Made by a program: the position numbers and the translations under genes. From Heterohyrax brucei (lineage: Eukaryota > Chordata > Mammalia > Hyracoidea > Procaviidae), in contig CM053162.1 in the NCBI GenBank assembly GCA_028571685.1, forward strand, positions 64,778,351 through 64,842,350: a stretch of DNA of 64,000 nt. The letters run 5' to 3'. Of this stretch, positions 1-11,860 are shown in pieces. The notes beneath the pieces were generated by a model, which saw only the letters and a program-made list of their open reading frames with translations, ran no database searches and was not told the origin of the DNA. Every line of letters begins with the position of its first letter. Positions within the stretch are counted from its first letter, which is position 1.

Positions 1-522
1 TGAGACTTCTGTTGCTGCCTTCGTCCTAGACAAAGATAGTGGAAAACAGCAGGCAACATTCTTTCCCTAGGAGTGACTGCTGCCTCTTCTTTGGTACTCT
101 GTTCCATATTTCTTCTTGTGGTCACTTCTTTCCCAGTGTTTTCTCCTGGGTCCTGTACTTCCCTCTCCTCTGGTACAACATTCTTACCCTTTGTGCTTTT
201 CCTCTTGCCTTTCCTACTGCACAACCGCTCCCCTCCTCACAGTGATGGAAAGCCTACACTCTGCAATATGGATTTAAACCCTGATTCTCCTGATCACTAG
301 CTGTGGAACTCTGAGAGAACTATTTAATCCAGCTCTGTCTCAAAGTCATAATCTTCAAGGTGGAAATAAAAATAGCACTCCCTAGAAATGTTAAGTGTTA
401 AATAAGAAGACTTTTACAGCTGGTACACGGTAAGTCTTCAAAAAATCTTAACTTTTATTACTACTTACTATAATCTACCTTTCCTTAAACTGTATTTTGA
501 GTCCAAAAATGGGGGGGGGGAG
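1..522. other. Unannotated sequence (beyond exon E, minus-strand intron)
   Basis: Unique-looking CT-rich text. I see no exon or recognised repeat apart from a G10 run at 511-520. The two overlapping frames at 39-300 have biased composition and no recognisable motif. Confidence 0.6.
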
Positions 523-685
523 AAACAAACATAAGCCTGTTGCTGTCAAGTTGATTTTAACTAGTAACAATCCTATAGGACAGAGTAGAAGTGCCCCATA
601 GAATTTCCAAGAAGTGACAGGTAGATTCGAACTTCTGACCTTTAGTTAGCAGCCAAACACTTAACAACTATGCCACCAAGGTTCC
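523..685 (-). repeat. AfroSINE, short type
   Basis: In reverse orientation the copy shows the family landmarks: a 3' head resembling gttgctgtcaagttgatt, the middle ctataggacagagtagaa and a 5' end gccaccaaggttcc. It lies just after a run of ten G (511-520). Confidence 0.85.
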
Positions 686-2120
686 AAGTCCAAAAGATGT
701 CTTTTAAAACTTGTTTTTCTCTCTTTCCAGCTCTTCTTCCACCTTACTTCTTTAATACCTCTCCCTACCCCCAATCTAACAGTTTAGACTTTCCTTAACT
801 CTCTTCTTTCTGAAGTTACTACCATCCCACTTTGTTTTCAGTTGGATATCAGTATCTTAACACATTAGGAATGAAAGCACAGGAAAATTCATACGGTGAA
901 TGGAAAAATACCAAAAATACATGCATCTTTCTTAGAATTGCTGAATTCTTTAGAAGGAGGAAAGGAGAGATCAAGATCTAGTGAGGGAAAGCATGATGGT
1001 TTTATATGAAAGTATGACACCAAAAAACAGTCTTAGAAAGCTTAGGTCTCAGTAGGGCATGGAGGATGATTGGCAGTAGAAAGTCCAAATAGTTCTGCTA
1101 GGAGATGTTGCATTGACAGTCTAGCCTGGAAAGGTGACTTCTAAAGTTCCAGTTTGGTAGCCACCAATATAAACACAAAATATTCATCCAGCCAACGTAG
1201 GGCTTAAACTTACAAAATTTGGGGGTATTTGTTTTGGTTAAGATTATTATTTCTAAATATTTATTGATATAAAAGCAAATGATATTCCCTTGGAATTAAA
1301 CACCTTAATTTATTTAATTCATAGCTTATATACTTGGCTTGGCTGGCTTACATATTTGTCAGATCCAAGTTTAAAACCCCAGGTATCTAAAAAATGTAGT
1401 ACATTCTCTTCTAGAAGGTCCCATCCAACACTCAAGAGCAACTCTCCTTCTCCTTGCTTTCTCTCCTCCAAACCACAAACACTTGGGTTCCTGAGACTTC
1501 TTTTCTAAAGTATTAAATTCACTTCACTATGAAGTGGATTATGTATGTGTAATCTTTAATCTCGAATTCATTCTTGGGCCATTGATCTTATCACCTGCCA
1601 TCTCCAGTTCAGACTGATCTGTCTCATCGCCTGACGTCACCACTAGAGTCCCTGTGTTGAATATGCATATGCTTTCAGAGTACTTGAAATCTTCATCTAA
1701 CCACCTTTTCAGGACATAAGAAGACCAATCCTAATGTTTCTAGTCTTACTGTGTAAGCATTTAATAACCAGATAACCAGAGAAATTATCAAAGCATTGGC
1801 ACTGAGAACAGAAATTCAGAACCAAACCATCAAAGATAATTAAAGGTCAAAATCTAAGGAAGAACATCACTTGGGTCAAGGCTTCAAGAAACCAGGACAT
1901 AATAAGAAGTAGAGGAGACAAAAAAGAAAGGAAAATCAATGAGAATCTTTAAGACAAGTCTTAGTTGTCACTGCTATATAAGTCCCTTTCTGAACCTACA
2001 AAGCAAGGATGGTTAGTGTGTCACACTTCCTGCCGCTTCTTGACTGGCACACTTAACACGCCAAATTAATCACAGCACTCTTTTCTAGTGGTACTGGACA
2101 TCATCTTACAATTCTTCTCA
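686..2120. other. Unannotated intronic sequence
   Basis: No coding, tRNA-like or recognised repeat pattern seen. The low-complexity content is ordinary AT-rich mammalian sequence. Confidence 0.6.
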
Positions 2121-2132
2121 AAACAGTACAGT

Positions 2133-2948
2133 ATCTTAACCCAATATTGCAAGGATAGAGTAGCTGGGGCAGGGGGTGGGGGACCATGCTCTTAGGCGAA
2201 ATCGAGGCCAATTGGCACAACTAGCGTTTTGCTAAGAGAGCTCTCTACACCCCACATTGGTGAGTGGCTTCTGGGGTCTTAAAAGCTGCCAAGCTGCCAT
2301 TCGAGGGCACAGCAAATGGTCCCAACTCAGCAGGAACAGATGCTCACCGAGGACCAAAATGACATGGGGGAAAGACAACCCAGAAAACAAAGAGACCCAC
2401 AGCAGTGGGTGCCTACATCGACTTGGGACCGGAAGAACTGGATGGTGCCCGGCCACTACCAGTGATAGCCACGATGGAGCTCACTAAGTTGAGTGTCACT
2501 GGCAACACAAGAATAAAAAGGGGTGCACCCTGAGATCCCCAATAAAAGACCTCAGTTGATGGTCCAGTGGTTTCAGGGTTCCCCTGGGAGCATGGCCCCT
2601 CACCCTGATGCTACCCTTGACCATAAATCATAACAAAGGTCCATGCTTCGGACAGAAATGGATTGGACTTGGTGATGCAGTGACCATATATTGGATGCAC
2701 TTTATGGTTCTGTACATTTATAGGATGTCATCCTGCTGAACTCTGGCTGGAGGAAGGAGAGTGGGTGGAGAGGAGGGGAATAAGAAACTGTTGGGAAGAT
2801 GAGACATGTATGGAGCAGAGAGGAATAGTGTGCTGTCACCGGGCAGGGAGAGCAGTGGAAGCTGCATATAGGTGGGTATGTAAATTTATATGGGAATGTA
2901 CATTTTCACTCAGTTATATCAAATAAAAAATTAAAAAAAAAACCAAAC
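2133..2948 (+). mobile_element. Non-coding ~0.8 kb poly(A) retroposon, apparently complete
   Basis: The unit ends in an A-rich tail (about 2920-2948) after an AATAAA-like motif. It is flanked by a perfect 12-base direct repeat, aaacagtacagt, at 2121-2132 and 2949-2960, the hallmark of target-primed insertion by LINE machinery. It has no long open frame; the frames of about 75 codons on either strand are chance. Related 3' parts occur at 46150-46660 (reverse) and 56681-56935 (forward). I recall similar sequences as abundant in elephant DNA but cannot name the family. Confidence 0.8.
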
Positions 2949-3031
2949 AAACAGTACAGTCAACCACTAACAACTGATGAGAGTTAGAAGTCAAGGTGAA
3001 GCCTGTTTGAGAAACCTACTATGGGCCTCCT

Positions 3032-3195
3032 GGAGCCCTGGTGGGGGAGTGGTTTAAGTGCTCCACGCGCTAATCAAAGGTTGGCAGTTTGAATCTACCA
3101 GCCACTCCTCAGAAACCCTATAAGTTGATTCTCCTCTGTTCTATTGGGTCAGTAGGAGTCAGAATCAACCGAATAGCAATAAGCTTGGCTTTTGT
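3032..3195 (+). repeat. AfroSINE, forward
   Basis: It starts ggagccctggtgg and has the internal promoter-like gtggtttaag and ggcagtttgaatc. It ends with the family 3' end (gtcagaatcaaccgaatagc). Confidence 0.85.
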
Positions 3196-3929
3196 TTATG
3201 GGCCTTCTAACGTTCTGCCTTTTATACAGCAGGAGGTCATAACTTGATAATATTTGTGCAACAATTGCTGGGATGAAGATTTGTATATTAATATTACTGC
3301 TCCTCAGTATCATAGCTTTCCTCACATAATTCATAAGGAATGATATCTTAAATACAATGCAGAAAAGTAAAGTGAAATGTTTAATATGTATGTAACTATA
3401 GAAAATAATTCACTATAGTAACTTAAAATTTCAATCCTGTCTTCATTATAGAGATGAGAATGGAGACAGGAACGAATGGATACCGTTACTCAAGGGCTCA
3501 TAAGAGGTCTTCAGTATAATGCATGCTCTAAAACCAGTCATGTTAATTAGTTTTAAATCTGAGCAGTTGATCCATGGCTTTTCATAATTAAACACAGTTT
3601 TCTGTCTATTTTGAAACATTTTTTGAGAAGGCACAGAATAATGCCCTCTAAATCTTTTTCTCTCCTCTAGGTCATTGCTTTTCCTATTTAGAGCCACGAA
3701 TCCACAGTCAATTAAATCATACATTCAAATAACATCCAACTGATCACTGTGTACACTGTCACCAATTCAGGTCAGGACTCCCTAGCCTTCAATAAGGAGG
3801 CCAACTCAGTGAGTATTAACCATTAATTCTTTAACTTCTGTCTGGATTCCACTTCAGGTATTTCGAGAGTTGTTACCTTCATAATAAAGGCTCTTTGACA
3901 TTTAAAGAACTATCTCAGCTTCTATAGAC
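3196..3929. other. Unannotated intronic sequence
   Basis: Minus-strand frames of 61 and 92 codons show no recognisable family. Nothing else is seen. Confidence 0.55.
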
Positions 3930-4830
3930 CTTTCCTTGTTGACTTTTCCTAACATTTCAGAAACACGCGAGAGCTCTGTGATTAACTTCCCCACCTCCTC
4001 CATACCTGTGCCTCCCACAGCTTTCCTCATCTCAATTATTGGCAACAAAATTCTTCCTACTCAGGCTAAAAACCCAGAATTTTATGTTACACCTTGTTCT
4101 CTCAAACCCAGAGTGCCAGTGTATCCTGCTAGCAGCATCTTCAAAACATATCCATTATTTGATCTTTTCTCAGAATCTCAACTGTTGGCACCCTGGTCTG
4201 GCCACCAGGATCTCTTGCAGAGTTAATCGATGGCTTTCCTAAATACTCTTCCCAGCCTTTACTCCCATTAGCCTATTCGCAAACAGAAGCCAGAATGGTC
4301 CTGTTAAATGAGATCAAACAATGTCATTTCTCAGTTATCTAGTGACTCTGCATCACAGGCTGAACCTAAAAGCTGTCAGTTTGGTCTTTGAGTATTGGTG
4401 ATTCATTCTCAATTCTTACACACTCCTAAAATACGGGTCTCTGATCCTTTGCTCAGAAAGGCCAGTCGTGCTTCCACTTCAGGGCTCTTCTGCTTAACAT
4501 TTCCGCTGCCTAGAGTACTTTTCTCCCTGATGTCTGCAGGACTTGCGGCCTTGTCTCCTTCTGGTTTTGATCAAACACCAGAACTGTATGAAAACTTCTC
4601 TGGCCATATTTTTCAGACTATAATTCTTTTCCATAATCACCCCTCAGTTTGCTATCCTCGTTTTATTTTTTTTTCCAAACACTCATCATCATCCAGTACA
4701 CACCTTCTTCCTGTCTTTACTGTTCTCCCCGCCTCCTTGAGATACAGTGCGGTAGATTTCCAACACCAAAAGCAGTGCCTGGAATGTGGGTCTTCTTTAG
4801 TATTTGCTGAATATTGTGGAATCATGGTAA
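3930..4830 (+). repeat. L2-like LINE 3' region
   Basis: The stretch follows the pattern of the mammalian L2 3' end: ctcatctcaattattggcaa, ctcagggctcttctgcttaa, ctgcctagagtacttttctcc and gcagtgcctggaatgtgg. The open frames here (for example 147 codons at 4395-4838) are chance frames in an old, decayed repeat. Borders are approximate. Confidence 0.6.
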
Positions 4831-5887
4831 CTTTATGAGTAGGGAAATAAATCCCAAGGCTTGTCTGAAGACACAGATCTAGGGTAGAAGGCCTAGTCCA
4901 GTACTCACTTTACTCCTAACTTCCGGATATTCACTCTTCTGTGGAAGAATACCCACATCTTGCCACATCTTGGCAGTGAGAGAGGAGAATAAAGGCATCA
5001 TAGAGAAAGGAAATTTTAGGCAAGCTATGATACTCTTCCAGTCTCTTTTCCTTCTGTGCTTTTGCTTAGAAAACAGCCACAATTTCTTTACAATTAAATA
5101 CTGTATTTTTATGCAAATGATAGACACATAGATTGTTGCCAACCAAGTCACTCCCTCATGTGTTACTTTCCTAAGCACACTAGGCATGTCAAATGCATGT
5201 GTACACATTATTAATGTGGGCACATTATTTGCTAAAAATTTGCTACTGTATGACTTTCTGTGCATAAAATACTAACCCTTCTCCCCAAAAATATCATCCA
5301 TTCATAGTGCCAGTGTCTGTGGGGCACTGAGCTGTGTCTGACAGCTATAGTGCTGGTATTTGACTAAATAATCTCAATTCTGAGAAGATGTGCAGGGTAG
5401 ATGTTAGCACGCTTTCTTCACACATGAGCAAACTGCTATGCTGAAAAGGTAATGCTTTGTGAATTTGGTTTCACAAAGTTCATGCCTGATAGAAGTGGGC
5501 TTCAGTCTATTACACGCTAGTTCACAGAAGACAGTCTTGAACCCAGAAAATCCACCGTAGGCTCTTTCTCCTCTTAATCCCTTCTTCCTGGCTACTGATG
5601 CCATTCCCGTGGAGCTAAACATGCCTTCTGATGTGTTTTAGCTGTACACAAGTCTGAGTCATGTGACCAGTAGTCAGATGAATTTCCCCAAGCCACAGAG
5701 GGAAGACAGTATCATGCCATCTTCTAATCTTCCAATCCTGATTGTTATGAGACCTCAATAAGGTGATTGCAGGGTCATAGTCTTCTACATTCTCACTATC
5801 ATGGCAGCTGCCCCCCTCCAAAAAAGCCAAGCATGTTTTCAAAATAGAAAAACTCAACTAAAACACAGCCTCTATCCCACTTACCCC
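4831..5887. other. Unannotated intronic sequence
   Basis: Minus-strand frames of 128, 72 and 80 codons have no recognised domain, no splice context and no known homologue that I can see. I treat them as chance. Confidence 0.55.
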
Positions 5888-6079
5888 TAAACCAGTTGTC
5901 ATCTATGACAACCCCTTGAGTGTCAGAATAGAACTGTGATCCATGGATTTTTTTAATGGTTGATGTTTTAGAAATCAGTCACCAGGTCTTTCTTCTGAAG
6001 CACTTCTGGGTGGACTCAAACCTCTGCCCTTTGAGATAGCAGCAAAGCATACTAGCTGTTTCACTATTCACAGACTCCC
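5888..6079 (-). repeat. AfroSINE, long type with the 'atcaccaggcctttctt' segment
   Basis: This reverse-orientation copy carries the internal segment gtcaccaggtctttcttctg and cttctgggtggactcaaac. The same segment is found in the copies at 11660-11860 and 40603-40798. Confidence 0.7.
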
Positions 6080-6149
6080 TCTTTATCCCTATCTACTGCT
6101 TCACATTTATCCTAAAATTATGGAAAAAAATATTTTTACTCCAAATATC

Positions 6150-6194
6150 TGCATGCATGCGCACGGACACACACAGACACACAGACACACAGAC
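6150..6194. repeat. CA/GACA-rich simple repeat
   Basis: Several imperfect cacacagacacacaga units lie directly before the next SINE. Confidence 0.8.
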
Positions 6195-6196
6195 AT

Positions 6197-6310
6197 GCTT
6201 GTTGCCCCTGAGTTGATTCTGACTCACAGTGACCCCACAGGGCACAACAGAACTGCCTGATAGGGTTTTCAAGAAGCAGCTCGAGCTTCTGACCGCTGCA
6301 CTGGTACCCC
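6197..6310 (-). repeat. AfroSINE fragment
   Basis: This is a partial reverse copy containing gattctgactcacagtgac and gggcacaacagaactgcc. Confidence 0.8.
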
Positions 6311-6434
6311 TTCAAATGTCTACAACATAGCCTTTATGTCTGCCATGGTCTGGTCACCATAAAGAGATGTAAGGCTTATTAATATAATTTAGCAGGGACC
6401 TGATATATTTTAGCTGCTACTATTATCTATCCAG

Positions 6435-6590
6435 AAAGTCTGGTTGCATAGTAGTTAAGCGCTACATCTACTAACCAAAAGATTGGCAGTTCAAGTCTGC
6501 CAGGCACTCCTTGGAAACTCTATAGGGCAGTTCTACTCTGACCTACGGGGTCTCAATGAGTCAGAATTGGTTTTAAGGCAATGGCTTTTT
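6435..6590 (+). repeat. AfroSINE, short type
   Basis: The copy holds tagtagttaagcgctac, ggcagttcaagtctgcc and ctccttggaaactctatagg in family order. Confidence 0.88.
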
Positions 6591-6714
6591 TTGGCCTTAT
6601 CATCTGTCCATGGATAGGAGATATTTCTTGTGTTTCTTATTCAGTTGCCAGTGTCTTTGAAGCCAGAAACAGCATCACCCTTATACTGCATGAAGTACAT
6701 GGCCACGTGTTAGA

Positions 6715-6860
6715 GAAATTGGCCCTGAGTCTTGGCTATGACTTTATGTGCTGCCAGACTTTGAGACACTAATAACCTCCCTGACATTCTATTTCTTAAA
6801 CTGTAAAATGGGGTTAACAAAACCACTGTACTTGCAAGGATTATTCTGAGCTTCATGAGA
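6715..6860 (+). repeat. MIR-like SINE remnant
   Basis: MIR core-like text is present: tcttaaactgtaaaatgggg followed by aaggattattctgag. It is old and shared among mammals. Confidence 0.5.
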
Positions 6861-7563
6861 GAAAATACACTTAATTCTGAAATTTTAAGTGACTTTGTCA
6901 CTGTAAAATATTATTGCATATTCTCAGAGTAACTCTGAGAATTCCATTTGGAATCTTCATCATAATTTACTGAGTCACTTGGGTATCTCAGAGCCAAGGA
7001 AACCTACACTAGAGAGGCTATTCACGTAGATGCCCTGGGTACTGTGAGGGCATCATAGCCCAGGGATGAAGAAAACAGGGTATTTTCTAAAGAACTGAGC
7101 TATCTTTTTCCACTTTATGGTGGGCATGACTAGAGATGAGATACGGGTGGGGTGATAGTGTGACAGTTTCATTCTTGCCATTTTCAACCAATGGCAAATG
7201 GTTAGGAAATATGTCTTAAAATGAATAGAAAACAAGAACCATACTCTTGAGGACCTTAAAACTGGCTGTGTATTGCAGTCCCGAAGAGATCAACATCGAT
7301 TGGAAAATCCTAGTGCAGACCCTTCTCACAATGTGAGCTACTACCTGGTAATTAAAGCACGATCCTCATTGTGTTTCTGAAATCAAGAAATGGGTTACTC
7401 TGCTTAGTCATCACAGGCTTTCCATATGCATAAAGATCTCACCTCTGTAGTTAGACTGTTGGGTCTTTACGAGCAAGGACTTTTCTGCCCTCTACTGGTA
7501 TTTTCTCTACAAAGGCCAGTGCCACCTAAACTACATTGGGATTAGGGACACATATCCCCAGAG

Positions 7564-7720
7564 TGCGTGGTCACTTAGTGGTGAAGTGCTAAGGCTGTTA
7601 ACCATAAGTTCAAATCCACCAGACACTCCTTGGAAACTCTGTGGGGCAGTTCTACTCTGTCTATGGGGTCACAATGAGTTGGAATGAACTCAACAGCAGT
7701 GGTTTTGATTTAGTTTGGTT
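7564..7720 (+). repeat. AfroSINE, short type
   Basis: Forward copy with gttcaaatccaccagacac, ggggcagttctactctg and a cagcagtggttttg end. Confidence 0.88.
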
Positions 7721-7844
7721 GGCCAACTGAGTGATGGATTCTTAGGTCACACAGCTCCTTAAACTGATCTGTAAGATCAACCCAGTTCATACCTAAGAGT
7801 TAATTATTACTTCACTTCATTGGGTTAATGCATCTTAGATATTT

Positions 7845-8040
7845 GCCAGACTGAATACTCTTTGAGCATTCTAACTAGTAAGATCTTTCCTGTATGTTAT
7901 ATCTTGTAATCTCCACAATAACCCTGGCAAATAATAATGCCTGTGATTCTATATTTGAGGGAACTGAGGCTTATGGAGAAGTAACTTGTCTAGCTAATAA
8001 GACAATAATCAGGACTTCAAATGCATGTCCCCTGATATAC
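7845..8040 (-). repeat. MIR-like SINE remnant
   Basis: This looks like reverse MIR: gagggaactgaggcttatgg, then gtaacttgtctagctaataa, then aggacttcaaatgcatg. Confidence 0.55.
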
Positions 8041-8479
8041 CACAGTTGCCTCCTGCTTCTTTTTCAAAAGAAAAAAAATCAAGGGCTTTTAAGGTGGCTC
8101 TCCTGAGAAGCCAGGATACTTACCCATACAGGGGCCTGCTAGGGATTGGCCTATTTTGGAATATTCTAGTCTCTATCTCCTGGAGTGACTGTACTTTAGG
8201 GAAAACACAGGAAGAACACCAGAGTCCCCTGCAGTCTAAAACTGGATGTACTCTTTCTTTGGTTTGAAAAACAACCTTTATGGATGGATAGCACATAGTC
8301 TGCTCCCCTGTGAAAGAGGTTGAGCTATACAAGACAATTTCAAAAATCACAGATTAAAGGAAAGCGCATCATCAAAAGAATGGAAATGAATAACAGTATT
8401 GACCAAAATCATAGGTAAACATATTAGTATTTCCTTCAGGGAAGAGGGAAAAAAAGTCTCAAATCTATGAAATTAAAAT

Positions 8480-8549
8480 GTATATATATATACATATATA
8501 TATGCCAAGTGCCGTCGAGTCAGATATATATATATATATTTTTTTTTTG
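8480..8549. repeat. TA repeat split by a 20-base SINE end
   Basis: TA repeats at 8480-8503 and 8524-8539 flank only gccaagtgccgtcgagtcag (8504-8523). This is the terminal piece of a reverse AfroSINE/RTE end. A T run follows. Confidence 0.75.
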
Positions 8550-9744
8550 GAAAAAAAGTACTTCTTAAACTTCCCAGAAAAGGCCAACTTTGACTCAGTA
8601 AACAAAGATAAATATTAAAGGATTGAAGAATATTTGGTACGGTGTCTTGCCCTACTAAAAAGCCATGCTTAATATGAAGATGAAAGTTTCTTCAAGGCAT
8701 TAATTCCTATCTTGGAGTCTCTGCGAATCTAGTCTTCGACAAAGTTGAATTACCACCATATTTATTACAAGATATAAAGTCTGCCTCATTTTTTCTTTCC
8801 ATGAGACACTAAAAACTGCCTATGCAAATTCTTCAGATATACTATACCTAACATCCTTGAAAAGAAGAGTGATCTCTGTTATATCTGTGGATACCACCTG
8901 TTAACAGCTCTCCATGTTTCTCTTTTAAAAATGAAAGCAAAGCTACAAAACCTATTCACTATGTACTTACAACTTGTTTTGTTTCAAGGGCTCAGCCAGC
9001 ACTAATTTCAGCATTGCGGAGTCTCTCATCATAATTATTACCTCGATAATACCAGTGTAAGCAATTTGAATCTCAAGAAGACCATTCACTGATGTGTTTC
9101 TTAATACTATTTTTTAAGGAGTAAATATAAAATTTACATCACATTGCTGTTTTCTTCTTTCACAATGTGTTCAGCATATGTTGCTTCAAAGGCATTATTT
9201 GTTATCTACTATACAAAGGTAAGACTTCAGAAAGAGATGAAATAATACACACTTATTTGTGAAAAAGGTTTAAAAATGTTAGACAAACAACTGAGCTGTC
9301 ATAACCTCAACACTCTTATTTATAGAGGCAAGAAATGGAAGTCAGTTTTATCTTATTTAAAACTTTATTTAAAAGAGAATTCTCCCTTAATTACCTTTGA
9401 AAGCACAAAGGGATGTATCTCTAAGATGGGGAAGTTTTAGAGCAATCAGGAAGGGAGGTTGGAGAGATCTTTAAATTTTATCGGGTATAATAAGGTCATG
9501 GCTGGAGGATAATTGGGATGGGTCCCCAAGAGACTCACTTCTGGAAAGCACACCTCCATTCCCTGAAATCAGGCTGGGAGTGGTGATTTGATGATACTGG
9601 AACCACTGTATCTGCCATTTTCTACTCTTCCAGAGGGAAGATGTGAAATGCCTCCGTTTTAAAGACTACCTACATTGTAGATGAAATATCAGTATTTAAA
9701 CCAGCCCTATCAACTAACGGTAATCTTTTTTCCACCCACATCTC
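8550..9744. other. Unannotated AT-rich intronic sequence
   Basis: No recognised repeat or exon is seen. Confidence 0.55.
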
Positions 9745-9930
9745 AGAAGACACTGGGTAATTCCTGGAGACATTTTTGATTGTCACCGGTGGTTGCTACA
9801 GGAAGGTGAGCAGAGGCCCGGGGTGCTGCTGAGCACGCTACAACACGAAGAACAGCCCCCACAGCAACAGCAGCAAAGCATCTAGAACAAAAAGCCAGTG
9901 GTGTCTCTGCTGAGAAATCTTGAATAAGCC
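9745..9930 (+). mobile_element. MER5A-like hAT DNA transposon remnant
   Basis: ggggtgctgctgagcacgct, gaacagcccccacagcaaca and a ctgctgagaaatcttg end match the order seen in MER5A elements (non-autonomous hAT-Charlie). It has no coding capacity. Confidence 0.65.
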
Positions 9931-9989
9931 CAACGGAACAAACCAAGAGAATAGGAAGCTCTCATCACAGCCCAGAAGACTATACATTC

Positions 9990-10135
9990 CCAAACCTGTA
10001 TTTTCCAAAGTGTAATCCGTAAATCAGGTTTCAGAAGTCTAGGGGCAGAACCTAGAAATCTCCGTTTGTATTAGCTACCCATATAATTCTTCTGCACATT
10101 GCGATCTGAGAAGTGCTGTGTCATGGCTCTGTTGA
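9990..10135 (+). mobile_element. Possible hAT-type remnant
   Basis: aaatctccgtttgtattag and gatctgagaagtgctg resemble the 3' part of MER5/MER20-type elements. The match is weak and from memory. Confidence 0.3.
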
Positions 10136-10167
10136 GGTCCTTGGACTCCCTGTGACAAAAGAATGTA

Positions 10168-10360
10168 CCTGTAGTTGAGCTGATTCTCACTCACAGTGAC
10201 CCTTTGAGACAGAGCAGAACTACCCCACAGGGTGTCCAAGGCTGTAAATCTTTACAGAAGCAGACCATCACATCTTTCTTTCTCAGGCAGAATGGATGAT
10301 GGGTTCAAGCCACTGAACTCTGGGTTATAGCAGTTGAGCAACTTAACCATTTTGCCACCA
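10168..10360 (-). repeat. AfroSINE, long type with the 'aatctttacagaagcaga' segment
   Basis: This reverse copy carries tgtaaatctttacagaagca, a longer middle that is also seen at 17969, 34053 and 34264. Confidence 0.85.
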
Positions 10361-10391
10361 TTTAAAAATCTGCCCACTTACTTTGTTTTTA

Positions 10392-10557
10392 AGGAACCTG
10401 ATAGGACAATTGTTAAGAACGCAACTGCTAAACCAAAGGTTGGGAGTTGGAATCCAGCAGCCAGTCCTTGGAAATCCCATGGCACAGTTCTCCTCCAGCC
10501 TACAGGGTTGGTATGGGTTGGAATCCACTTGACGGCAATGAGCCTGGTTGATTTGGG
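10392..10557 (+). repeat. AfroSINE, short type
   Basis: Forward copy with aattgttaagaacgcaac, agtccttggaaatcccatgg and ttgacggcaatgagcctgg. Confidence 0.85.
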
Positions 10558-10569
10558 TCTACACCTTGG

Positions 10570-10745
10570 GTACTGTGCTGAGTGTATGGCACATATTGAC
10601 ATATTTGATATTAATAACAAGTCTACAACGTAGGGATTAATATCCATCTCATTTTATAGCTGAGATAACTAGGGCCTGGAGAGGTTAAACAACTCATCCA
10701 CAGTCACAAAGCCAGCAAACAGCAGCCAGAATTCAGTTTTCATGC
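10570..10745 (-). repeat. MIR-like SINE remnant
   Basis: Reverse MIR pattern: cattttatagctgagataac, ctggagaggttaaacaac, cagtcacaaagccagc. Confidence 0.65.
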
Positions 10746-11040
10746 CACTTAATGGAAGGTAAATACTGTCCATAGCTATATCCTCAAGTCTAACCTTCCC
10801 CAGTTGTTACCAGGTGCCCCATACAGAGGGGGTGACACTGATCAGAGACTTCATTGTCAGCACCCCATCTGTCAGTAGAACATAAGGAGAGAGGCTTCTG
10901 GGAATGAAGCCTTTCTCTTCACAAAAAAGTTGACATTCTCTGGTCTAGAACTTAGACACACAGTTATCCATCTTAATTCCCTAAAAAATGTGGTCAAGGA
11001 GAAAAAAAATCTTACATTTTTAACTCTGTGAAATACATTA

Positions 11041-11242
11041 CAGTGGTTAAGTGTTCAGCTGCTAAATGAAAGTTGGCAGTTCAAACTCACAAGCTGCTCT
11101 CTGGAGAAAGATGTGGCACTCTGCTTCCATAAAGATTTCAGGTTAGGAAACTCTAGGGGGCATTTTTATTCTGTCCCATAGGGTGACCATAAGTTGGTAT
11201 CAACTCAAGGCCAATGGGTTTGATTGTGTTGTGTTGTTTTTT
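11041..11242 (+). repeat. AfroSINE, long type
   Basis: Forward copy with cagtggttaagtgttcagc, the inserted gaaagatgtggcactctgct and a tcaactcaaggccaatgg end. Confidence 0.85.
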
Positions 11243-11659
11243 AAAATCTGAGTTTTAAAACCTGTAAAAAATGTTTTATTTTCCCTGAATTCTCACTGTT
11301 ACCTAATATGATTTTATGAAAATAAGGTAAACTGGGTAGTTAGAGTTCTCTGTTTGTTGTCCACCTGATACCAGTTCTCCCTTTTTCCTTACTAATGTTT
11401 TGTCAATTTTAATCAGGTTACCAATGTGCCTAGCTAGTTTCTCTTACAGCTAAGAGTACCTGTAGTGATGTAAGCAGAGATTGTTGGAGTGGAGGCTTCT
11501 GGGGAATGTCTTTAAAGTGCACTAGCACAACTGGGAAACATTCCATTTTGCTCTCCTGTCTCTTTTTCTTGCATGAAGAACAGAAAGATGGAGCCCTTGC
11601 AACTATCTTGGACCAAAAAATCAGCTTGAGGATGGCAGTCAAATACTGTGAATAACTAG

Positions 11660-11860
11660 GAAAACCACTTGCTACTGAGTGGACTCAGACCCGTGGTGAA
11701 TCCTATGTAAGTCAGTGTCAACTGTGCTCCGGAAGATTATCAACGGCTGATTTCTCAGAAGCAGACCACATCTCCCTTCTGAAGCCCCTCTGGGTGAATC
11801 TGAACTGTCAAACTTTTCACCTAGTAGCTGAGCATGTTGACGGTTTGTACCACCCAACAG
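11660..11860 (-). repeat. AfroSINE, long type (ggctgatt..cagaagcagacc)
   Basis: This divergent reverse copy has acggctgatttctcagaagc and gcccctctgggtgaatctg in the order seen at 5888-6079 and 40603-40798. Confidence 0.7.

Noticed and set aside
2232-2487. Frames of 74-76 codons on both strands in the 2133-2948 element
   Set aside because: They overlap on opposite strands, are not kept in the other copies and have no known domain.
4395-4838. 147-codon frame as a hypothetical gene
   Set aside because: It overlaps an L2-like LINE 3' region, lacks a recognised domain and has no splice or promoter evidence.
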